Source: Promethearchaeota archaeon (GTDB lineage: Archaea > Asgardarchaeota > Lokiarchaeia > Sigyniarchaeales > SOKP01). Taken from it: a DNA stretch of 45,456 nucleotides. This document shows, piece after piece, positions 1 to 7,100 of this stretch; within the stretch, counting starts at the first letter, position 1, and each line of letters opens with the position of its first letter. The stretch is taken from positions 1 through 45,456 of the forward strand of contig RDOE01000020.1 of NCBI GenBank assembly GCA_011364975.1, in the 5' to 3' direction. Below the pieces are notes generated by a model. The model saw only the letters and a list, made by a program, of their open reading frames with translations, searched no databases and was not told the origin of the DNA. Made by a program: the position numbers and the translations under genes.

Positions 1-363
1 GATTCTTTTATCATTTATTTTGTTAACTTTTTTGTAACTTTTAAGCTCCTCTTCAGATATATTCTCAATAATCGTTCTTATCATTTTTCCTAATTCTGAA
101 ACTAACAATTCTTCGTCAGAGGGGTAGTATTGGTCCAGATCAGCACCAATTGCTACATTACCCTTCCTTATCTCTCCTGGATGCTTTCTAACTTCTTTTT
201 TATATCGATTAAAATAAATTAAAATTCTGTTCAAATTTTTAAGATCTGGTTCTTTTATTTCAGATAGGATTTGGAATACAAAGCTCGATCGTTTTAAATA
301 GTCTTGAAGCGTATCTGGGGTTCTTTTGGGTTCATAATCGGGAAATAAATCTTTTTCACTCAA
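1..363 (-). CDS. Hypothetical protein, N-terminal 121 residues (gene runs off the window)
   Basis: The reverse strand is open from the left edge to a TTG at 361-363, with two TAA codons shortly upstream in the same frame and no ATG or GTG between, so TTG is the likely start. The visible protein begins MSEKDLFPDYEPKRTPDTL and is charged and mostly helical, with no membrane segment. It contains a segment reading RKHPGEIRKGNVAIGADLDQ, which looks more ordered than the Lys/Glu-rich C-terminal part. I do not recognise the family. The C-terminus lies outside the window. It is divergent from the GTPase gene at 495. Confidence 0.6.
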   Translation of the reverse strand, partial: MSEKDLFPDYEPKRTPDTLQDYLKRSSFVFQILSEIKEPDLKNLNRILIYFNRYKKEVRKHPGEIRKGNVAIGADLDQYYPSDEELLVSELGKMIRTIIENISEEELKSYKKVNKINDKRI

Positions 364-494
364 AATTACAACGACTAAAACAATTTTTTATTACTTAAAA
401 TTAATTAAAACAACATAAAGATTTAAAATTGAATGAAATAATTATTTCTAGAAAGGATTATTTCTAAAAGTAACTCAAAAATTTGTGTGAAATT

Positions 495-1070
495 ATGGAA
501 ACCGAAGGCAAAAAACCATATTATATTTTTAAGTTATGCTTACTTGGTCATGCTGGTGTAGGGAAAACATGTATTGCACGGCGATTATGTTTTGATACTT
601 TTGATGCGAACACCTCATTAACAATAGGGATTGATTTTTATACTTATGATTTACCGATGATTGTTGATGGAGACAAAACATTTCTAAGACTATCTATTTG
701 GGATTTTGGGGGTCAAGAGCAATTTAAAAAGATGTTTAGTTATTACATTCACGGAGCAAACGGTATATTTATGGTTTTTAGTCTCTTTAATCTTAATGAT
801 ACTCTTTTAGGACTAGATTGGTGGTATGACAATCTATTCAAACACAATTATCAAGAAACTCCTAAATTATTAGTTGGATGTAAACTTGATTTAGTTAAGG
901 ACTTAGAAAGAGTAAATGAGTTGGTTATAGAAAGATTTAGAAATAAACATGATGATGTGCCGTTCTATAAAACTTCTGCAAAAAATAATGTTAATGTTAG
1001 AGAAATTTTTGTAGATATGTCAAAACAGATTTTAGATGCTCATAATTTTAATTATGATAAGCTTCTCTAA
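495..1070 (+). CDS. Ras/Rab-like small GTPase
   Basis: This is a single-domain small GTPase of about 191 residues. Seen in order are the P-loop GHAGVGKT, a switch I region with TIGIDFYT containing the G2 Thr, the G3 motif WDFGGQE with the catalytic-type Gln, and a G5-like TSAK. The G4 position reads GCKLD where NKxD is usual, so the Asn that contacts guanine is Cys; nucleotide binding may be altered. No C-terminal prenylation Cys is visible; the protein ends NYDKLL. I chose ATG at 495; a TTG at 483 would add four residues. Expanded Ras-superfamily GTPases are a known Asgard trait. The partner and membrane are unknown. It stands alone between a divergent gene on the left and a KARI-like gene downstream. 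Confidence 0.88.
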   Translation: METEGKKPYYIFKLCLLGHAGVGKTCIARRLCFDTFDANTSLTIGIDFYTYDLPMIVDGDKTFLRLSIWDFGGQEQFKKMFSYYIHGANGIFMVFSLFNLNDTLLGLDWWYDNLFKHNYQETPKLLVGCKLDLVKDLERVNELVIERFRNKHDDVPFYKTSAKNNVNVREIFVDMSKQILDAHNFNYDKLL

Positions 1071-1134
1071 TTTGAATATTATAAATATTCATAACTTTTT
1101 CTTTAGTAATTTATAAATACCAGTGGTGCTGAAT

Positions 1135-2217
1135 ATGGTTGAGATATATCATGAGGATGATGGTAGGTTAGATTATATAAAAAATAAAACGATAGGAATT
1201 ATTGGTTACGGGAATCAAGGAAGAGCACAAGCATTAAATTTAAGAGATAGTGGATTAAGAGTAATTATTGGTAATATTGAAGATGATTTCAAAAAAATAG
1301 CTAAAAATGACGGCTTTGATGTTTTTGCAATTGAGGAAGCAGTATCCCAGTCAGACATCATATTTATACTTATCCCTGATGAATCAATCAAAGAAATATT
1401 TGATCAAAAAGTTAAACCATATCTCAAATCTTCATCAACTCTAAATTTTGCTAGTGGATACAATGTGGGGTTCAAATTGTTAGAATTACCCTCAAATATT
1501 GACATTATCATGATTGCTCCGAGGATGATTGGTGTAGGGGTACGAGAAAATTATCTTAATGGAAAAGGATTCTTTAGTTTTATAGCTATCGAACAAAATG
1601 TCACGGGAAAAGCTAAAAATACCTTACTTGCTTTAGCAAAAGGTCTGGGAACCCTTAAAAAAGGGGCTGTGATGATGTCAACGAAAGAGGAAGCTATCTT
1701 AGATTTATTTAACGAACAAGCATTTGGTCCAGCTTTTGGAAGGGTTTTATTAACAAGCATTAATGTGCTATTAGAAGCAGGATATCCTGCTGAAGCTGTA
1801 TTAATAGAAATGTATATGAGTGGTGAAATGTCCTATACTTATAAAAAAATGGCTGATATAGGATTAATAAAGCAAACAGATTTTCATTCATACACTAGCC
1901 AATACGGAGCAATGAGTCGGGGTATTCGATATTTTAAGCTTCCCATAAAACCAATTATGCAAAGAACTTTAGAAGAAATCGAAAATGGAGTTTTTACTCA
2001 AGAATGGGAGAAAAAAATTACCAAATTGAAATTTAAGTTTATCAAATTTTTTGCTACTCGTCAAAAGATAAATAAACTTGAGAAACAAGTACGAAAAAGT
2101 ATGAAAATGAAATTGTTCGATATTTATGAAGAGCAACCGCCTACTGCCGAAGACATAGAAAAAGCCAAAGAAATTACTAACGAGCTCAAAATGTTTGAAA
2201 AATATTATGAAACCTGA
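1135..2217 (+). CDS. Ketol-acid reductoisomerase-like protein (divergent IlvC homologue)
   Basis: The N-terminus (MVEIYHEDDGRLDYIKNKTI then GIIGYGNQGRAQALNL) matches the ketol-acid reductoisomerase Rossmann entry, and this alignment sets the start at ATG 1135 rather than the GTG codons at 1123/1126. The C-terminal helical domain keeps DLFNEQ (the Asp and Glu that bind Mg2+ in the family) and an EAGY...IE segment. The second Glu of the family ExxxE pair is not at its usual place, and the usual APKxPGH stretch reads APRMIGVGVR. The tail beyond about residue 300 is Lys-rich and ends in an acidic helix. True KARI makes dihydroxy acids for Val/Ile/Leu synthesis; no other ilv gene is nearby, so this may be a paralogue with another 2-keto-acid substrate. 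Confidence 0.8.
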   Translation: MVEIYHEDDGRLDYIKNKTIGIIGYGNQGRAQALNLRDSGLRVIIGNIEDDFKKIAKNDGFDVFAIEEAVSQSDIIFILIPDESIKEIFDQKVKPYLKSSSTLNFASGYNVGFKLLELPSNIDIIMIAPRMIGVGVRENYLNGKGFFSFIAIEQNVTGKAKNTLLALAKGLGTLKKGAVMMSTKEEAILDLFNEQAFGPAFGRVLLTSINVLLEAGYPAEAVLIEMYMSGEMSYTYKKMADIGLIKQTDFHSYTSQYGAMSRGIRYFKLPIKPIMQRTLEEIENGVFTQEWEKKITKLKFKFIKFFATRQKINKLEKQVRKSMKMKLFDIYEEQPPTAEDIEKAKEITNELKMFEKYYET

Positions 2218-2262
2218 ATTATAAATAAAAGAGTATCTCCGAATAGTATTTTTAAATGAAGA

Positions 2263-3240
2263 TTATACTAGAATTATTACAACTCCCAGTATAGTCAAAA
2301 TCACACCTATAAATCCTTGTTTTGATACTTTTTCCTTATTTACAAAATAAGTTAAAGGAAGAGCAAATAATGGGCTTGCTGTGGCTATTAAAGACATAAT
2401 GTTTGCTCCTGCAACTCTCGCAGCTTCAGTATACAAAAAAGCTCCTAAGGATGTCCCTATGAGGGATCCAAGGAGGAGCAAAATATAAGTTTTTAAGCTT
2501 CTTCTTTTATTAATAGACGTCTTTAACTTCTTTTTTTTAATGTGATTTTCTCTACCTGCCATAACACATAAAATTAGAACTGCAAAAGGAAATCGTATTA
2601 CATTTCCGATGATACTACTTTGTTCATTTATATGTAAAATAGTATCAATTATATTTGTCGTATAGTCTATTATAACTAATCCAACAGCCCAACCTAAGGA
2701 GGCAATTAAGCCTGCGATAATTGCTTTGATAGAAGTATTTGCTAATAAATCTCTTAATTTAGTTTGCGGTATAGCACCATTCTTCTTCAACCCATCTTGG
2801 TTATTATGTGAATTAATTTTATTTTTTCCAATGATTATTATTCCTATCCCTACTAAGAGCAACGATAGCAGCATACGTAATTCAAAGGGACGCTGAAGAA
2901 AAACTAATGAGAGAATAAAAGTAAAAATCGGAAATGTCATTGAAACGGCCAAAGCTATAGTAGTTCCAAGTTCTTTTTGGGCAGTAAAATAAGCAGTGTC
3001 CCCAATAACCTGTCCAAAAAGAAAACTTGTGAATAATAAAATCCAAATTTCAAAAGGTAGTAGAAAAATATAGCCAAAAATGTTCAAAAAAAGCGAAATT
3101 AAAATGAATGTTAATGTTCCAATAAGGGTACGAAATAAGTTAATAAATAAAGGGCTTGATTCAAATTCTGTCTGTCGAAATATTACATTAGATCCTACAA
3201 AAGTTAACACAGCAAATATCGCGATTATCTCTCCTAGCAT
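2263..3240 (-). CDS. DMT-superfamily (EamA-type) membrane transporter
   Basis: This 325-residue hydrophobic protein has about ten predicted membrane helices arranged as two similar halves, separated by a polar loop around residues 148-165. The opening MLGEIIAIFAVLTFVGSNV, the GTTIALAVSMTFPIFTFILS segment and the late AARVAGANIMSLIATASPLF segment are typical of EamA permeases, which export metabolites or amino acids. The substrate cannot be read from the sequence. It lies 14 bases downstream of the acyl-CoA synthetase gene on the same strand, so the two may be co-transcribed. Confidence 0.85.
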   Translation of the reverse strand: MLGEIIAIFAVLTFVGSNVIFRQTEFESSPLFINLFRTLIGTLTFILISLFLNIFGYIFLLPFEIWILLFTSFLFGQVIGDTAYFTAQKELGTTIALAVSMTFPIFTFILSLVFLQRPFELRMLLSLLLVGIGIIIIGKNKINSHNNQDGLKKNGAIPQTKLRDLLANTSIKAIIAGLIASLGWAVGLVIIDYTTNIIDTILHINEQSSIIGNVIRFPFAVLILCVMAGRENHIKKKKLKTSINKRRSLKTYILLLLGSLIGTSLGAFLYTEAARVAGANIMSLIATASPLFALPLTYFVNKEKVSKQGFIGVILTILGVVIILV

Positions 3241-3254
3241 AAGGATGATTATTT

Positions 3255-4739
3255 TTATGTTGATTTTCTATGAATTTTATTTATTTGTTTACCATAATTA
3301 TGTAATGCTAAAAAAGCTAAGGCGGCTCTTCTCAAATCGGAATAAACTAAAAAGCCATCCTTAATTAAAAGCTCAAAATATTCATTTCTTATCTTTAGGG
3401 GTGTTTCAGTTAATATCAATATCAAAAGCTTATTCTGTGCTTCAATATGCTCTTTAATTAACTTTAGGTTATGATAATATGATTCAAATCGTTCTTTATC
3501 CCCCATACTCCAAGCATTAGTATGCATAACAACAAAATCAATCTCCTCCGTTATGGCAGCTTTACATACTTCAACATATTTATCAGAACGAGAAAGCCAG
3601 GGTAAATCCAATGGATTTGAAAGGGAACCGATTTTAATTGGATATACATCTCGTAAGCGTTTTACTGTATCTTCTTTAAATAAGGGAAGATTAATTCCTA
3701 TTTGAGTTAATCTATCTGTATCAATAATTCCTAAACCACCTGACCAAAGAATTACTAATGCATTTTTACCTTTTGGGAAATATTTAAGTCGTTCTTCAAA
3801 AGGAAACTTACCAAACTTTTTATAAAAATAATTAAAGATGAAAAGGTAATCAATTAGTTCATTAAGTGAACTTCCTACCTCAATTAAAGGAGTTTGTTTG
3901 CAAATCGCATTCCAAATCCTTTCACTTGTTCCAAGAGAGCCTGTGTGAGACAAAACGGCTGTTTGACCTCGTTTTGTTTTTCCTCCTCTTAAAATCAAAA
4001 CTGGCTTTTTAATTTCTTTTAAAATATTAAATAGAAATCTACCTTCCTTTTTTTGATATTTAGAAAATCCCTCAAAATAGACCGTTATAATTTCCGATTC
4101 AGGGTCTTTTTCGTAATATTTTAGAAAATCACTTACTTGAAGACTTACACAGTTACCTAAACTCACCCCTTTAGAAAAAGTAAGATTATACCTACTATGT
4201 CCATCCATTATTGTTCTAGAATGGAGATCTCCGGAATGGAAAATTAAACTTATATTACCTGCTTCAGCAGGAAACATAGGAAGATAAGCAATATGCCCTT
4301 TAGGACAATACACACCCATGCAATTAGGTCCAATAGCTAATGTATCTGCTTGCTTATCTAAAAAAATCTTTAATTCTTGTTCAATTTTTATTCCAATTTC
4401 ATCGAATTCTCCTGTTCCTGCTGTAAAAATATGAATAAAATTAATTTTTTTTTTTTCTAATAGTCTCTTTAAAGACTCAAGTAATTTTTCCCTTCTTACT
4501 GCTAAAATGAGAAGATCAATGGTATCCTCAGAAACATCTTCTATAGATTCATATGTTTTAATACCAAAAATTTCGTTTTTTGTAGGAGATATTAAATATA
4601 AATTGTTGAGATCAAATCCCTGTGATTTAAACCCAAAGATAAAATAAGACAGTTTTTCTGTTGCTTCATAAATCGCCACGTTTTTTGGCATAAATAACTT
4701 ATCTAGTTCTTCTCTTTGTTCTGTTGATTTTGGTTTCAT
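3255..4739 (-). CDS. NDP-forming acyl-CoA synthetase, alpha-type (CoA-binding plus CoA-ligase domains)
   Basis: About 494 residues. Residues roughly 20-140 are a Rossmann-type CoA-binding domain (VAIYEATEKLSYFIFGF, then AIGPNCMGVY). The rest is the succinyl-CoA-ligase-like domain, with LRGGKTKRGQTAVLSHTGSL carrying the His that is phosphorylated in ADP-forming acyl-CoA synthetases. The ATP-grasp beta domain is absent and no beta-subunit gene is adjacent, so ATP/ADP exchange would need a partner encoded elsewhere. I chose ATG 4739 because GGTGGG lies a few bases upstream; an in-frame ATG at 4754 would add five residues. It is a tandem paralogue of the next gene. It probably couples acyl-CoA cleavage to ATP formation, but the substrate is unknown. 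Confidence 0.85.
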   Translation of the reverse strand: MKPKSTEQREELDKLFMPKNVAIYEATEKLSYFIFGFKSQGFDLNNLYLISPTKNEIFGIKTYESIEDVSEDTIDLLILAVRREKLLESLKRLLEKKKINFIHIFTAGTGEFDEIGIKIEQELKIFLDKQADTLAIGPNCMGVYCPKGHIAYLPMFPAEAGNISLIFHSGDLHSRTIMDGHSRYNLTFSKGVSLGNCVSLQVSDFLKYYEKDPESEIITVYFEGFSKYQKKEGRFLFNILKEIKKPVLILRGGKTKRGQTAVLSHTGSLGTSERIWNAICKQTPLIEVGSSLNELIDYLFIFNYFYKKFGKFPFEERLKYFPKGKNALVILWSGGLGIIDTDRLTQIGINLPLFKEDTVKRLRDVYPIKIGSLSNPLDLPWLSRSDKYVEVCKAAITEEIDFVVMHTNAWSMGDKERFESYYHNLKLIKEHIEAQNKLLILILTETPLKIRNEYFELLIKDGFLVYSDLRRAALAFLALHNYGKQINKIHRKST

Positions 4740-4880
4740 TTTTTTCCCACCCATAATTATATTCCTTAGAATGCAACTTCAAAAATATATGTACGAGCTT
4801 AATTTTTAATTAAAATATCATGTGAATTATAAGATTAAGATTTTTAGATTTTAATAAATTAAGATATTACTATATATAAA

Positions 4881-6911
4881 TTAGTAATTTCCTTTCTTAG
4901 CATCTAACTTTCTGCCATATTCATATAATTTTAGAAATGATTTTGCCGCACTTTCCATTGTAGGATATACAATAAAATCGTTCTTAATTAACATGTCATA
5001 AAATATTGCCCTTGATTCACTTGGATATTCATGGAGAATAATAACAAACACTTTATTCTGAGATTCAATATAATCTTTAATCCCAAGTAAATTACTAAAA
5101 TACCCTTTAAACCTCTCGCTTTCTAAATCCTTCCAAGCGTCAGATTCAACAATTATAAAATCAATATTTTCATCAATCGCAGCCTTGCATACATCAAGAA
5201 ATACCTTGTTAGATGTAACCCATGGTAAATCAAATGGATTAGCTAAACTACCAATATTGATGTCGTAGATTTTTTTAAATTTTTCTAAGACTTCTCCTTC
5301 AAAATAGGGTATTTCAAGGCCTAATTCCATTAATGTATCTGTTGCCAAGATACCAAAGCCCCCTGACCAAAGTGCGATTAACGTGCGTTTGCCTTCAGGA
5401 AAAATTATTTCTTTACTATATTTTTTATTCCGAGCTATATATTGAGAAAACATATATATATAATCAATAAGTTCTTCTAATGATGGAGGAACTTCAATTA
5501 TATTGGTCTGCTTAAAAATTGCGTTCCAAATGCGCTTATTACCCGCTAGCGTGCCTGTATGTGAAATTACTGCTTTTTGACCTCGTTTAGTTCTTCCGCC
5601 TCTCATAAATAAAACAGGTTTCTTCATATTCTTTAAAGTTCTAAATAATCGTTTTCCCTCATCCTTTGAATAACCAGGTAATCCTTCAAAATAAACACAT
5701 ATAACATCAGTTTTATTGTCATAATTGAAATAATCTAACATTTCAGAGATTTGGATATCGATACAATTACCAATACTAACTCCAAGTGAGAATCTTAAGT
5801 TATACTTTCGAGAACCAAATTTTATCATCTTAGAATGTAAATCTCCTGATTGAAAAACCAATGCGATGTTTCCGGACTCAATAGGAAAAGAAGAATAATA
5901 TGCGGTTTTTCCTCTTGGACTATATAAGCCCATACAATTAGGACCTATTGCCCGTGTATCTGGATATGATTGCAGAAGTATTCTAACATCCTTCTCAATT
6001 TGTTCTCCTATCTCATCAAATTCTCCTGTACCCGCTGTGAAAATATGAATAAATTTTACTTTCTTTTTCGATAAGATATCTTTCAAATTACTCAGTAATA
6101 TCTCTCTTCTAATCGATAAAATGAGTAAATCAATATCATCAATAGGGATTTCGTCAAAATTTTTATAACATTTTAATCCCATAAATTCATCATCTTTGGA
6201 CGAAATTAGATACAGATTTTCCAAATTGAAACCTTGTCGTTTAAATCCTTCAATGAAAAAGCCTACATTTGGTTTTGCCTGATAAATTACTACCGTTGTT
6301 GGATTAAATAATATATCAAATGAATTAGAATTATTCGTAATTTCCATTATTATCCATTTATAACAATAAATCGGAATGGAATTAAATTCAGTCCCGCAAT
6401 ATGGGCACTTCGATTTTGTTTGTTTTTCAATAATTGAAATATCTTTCATTATAACATCTTTTCTAAAATTTTTTATAAACTTTAAAAATAATGCTAATAG
6501 AAATGAAAATAAAATGATTACCAAGCCAAGAAGAAGTGTTTTTAAGAAAAGAAAAGTGCCATAATGTTCAAAATATAATGGAGAATACTTTGATATGAAT
6601 ATATAAAAAAAGAAGTTAGGGAAAAAGAAAGTAATTGTATTCATGATAATTACTCGCTTGATCTTTTGTAACGCTATGACTGGAATTAATGATACTAACA
6701 TCCAGATAAAATATAGAAAAATCAACCCTATATCGAATTCATACATAATATAATTTGAAAGAAATTGAATTACAACTTGTCTCTCTTCTATTATGTTACC
6801 ATCAAATTCAATATGAAAACTATACCGGAACGTAACAATAAAAATTGTTAAAATCAGAAATTGAATACTGAAAAGTGCTAATTTACTTTTATAGAGAAAT
6901 GCTATCTTCAT
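4881..6911 (-). CDS. Membrane zinc-ribbon segment fused in frame to an NDP-forming acyl-CoA synthetase alpha-type protein
   Basis: As sequenced this is one 676-residue frame. Residues 1-165 hold four hydrophobic helices, followed by CPYCGTEFNSIPIYCYK, most of a zinc ribbon. From about residue 189 (ATG at 6345-6347) the protein is a close paralogue of the 3255-4739 gene, with CoA-binding domain, AIGPNCMGLY and GQKAVISHTGTL including the phospho-His. The paralogue begins at the equivalent of residue 189, and the zinc ribbon lacks its last Cys-Gly exactly where one missing base would recreate it plus a stop. I think these are two overlapping genes joined by a one-base deletion or sequence error: 6348-6911 (membrane zinc-ribbon protein) and 4881-6347 (acyl-CoA synthetase, 488 residues). 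A genuine fusion remains possible. Confidence 0.75.
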   Translation of the reverse strand: MKIAFLYKSKLALFSIQFLILTIFIVTFRYSFHIEFDGNIIEERQVVIQFLSNYIMYEFDIGLIFLYFIWMLVSLIPVIALQKIKRVIIMNTITFFFPNFFFYIFISKYSPLYFEHYGTFLFLKTLLLGLVIILFSFLLALFLKFIKNFRKDVIMKDISIIEKQTKSKCPYCGTEFNSIPIYCYKWIIMEITNNSNSFDILFNPTTVVIYQAKPNVGFFIEGFKRQGFNLENLYLISSKDDEFMGLKCYKNFDEIPIDDIDLLILSIRREILLSNLKDILSKKKVKFIHIFTAGTGEFDEIGEQIEKDVRILLQSYPDTRAIGPNCMGLYSPRGKTAYYSSFPIESGNIALVFQSGDLHSKMIKFGSRKYNLRFSLGVSIGNCIDIQISEMLDYFNYDNKTDVICVYFEGLPGYSKDEGKRLFRTLKNMKKPVLFMRGGRTKRGQKAVISHTGTLAGNKRIWNAIFKQTNIIEVPPSLEELIDYIYMFSQYIARNKKYSKEIIFPEGKRTLIALWSGGFGILATDTLMELGLEIPYFEGEVLEKFKKIYDINIGSLANPFDLPWVTSNKVFLDVCKAAIDENIDFIIVESDAWKDLESERFKGYFSNLLGIKDYIESQNKVFVIILHEYPSESRAIFYDMLIKNDFIVYPTMESAAKSFLKLYEYGRKLDAKKGNY
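6345..6360 (-). other. Probable one-base deletion joining two genes
   Basis: Read on the reverse strand the junction is TAT AAA TGG ATA ATA ATG GAA. Adding one T after the TG gives TAT AAA TGT GGA TAA, which completes a CxxC-x10-CxxC zinc ribbon ending in Gly followed at once by a stop. The next gene's ATG overlaps that stop region. This coincidence is hard to explain unless a base was lost in the cell or in the assembly. Confidence 0.65.
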
Positions 6912-7100
6912 TATTAAAATTTTAAATAAATCAAAAAATAAAACTCTTTGAAATAAAATAATAAGAGAAAAGATTTAAAAATGCTTAAAACGTAAAATTT
7001 TTAATATTTGCTTGCTTCAATTACTTACAGTGCTGAGTTTATTATCTCATTCTTTAATGTTTATTATTATTAATCTAAAAACAAAGGATGTTTTGGGTTT

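Noticed and set aside
3080..3364. Plus-strand frame of 94 codons across the DMT and acyl-CoA synthetase gene ends
   Set aside because: It is antisense to two recognisable genes, and its sequence has no protein-like pattern.
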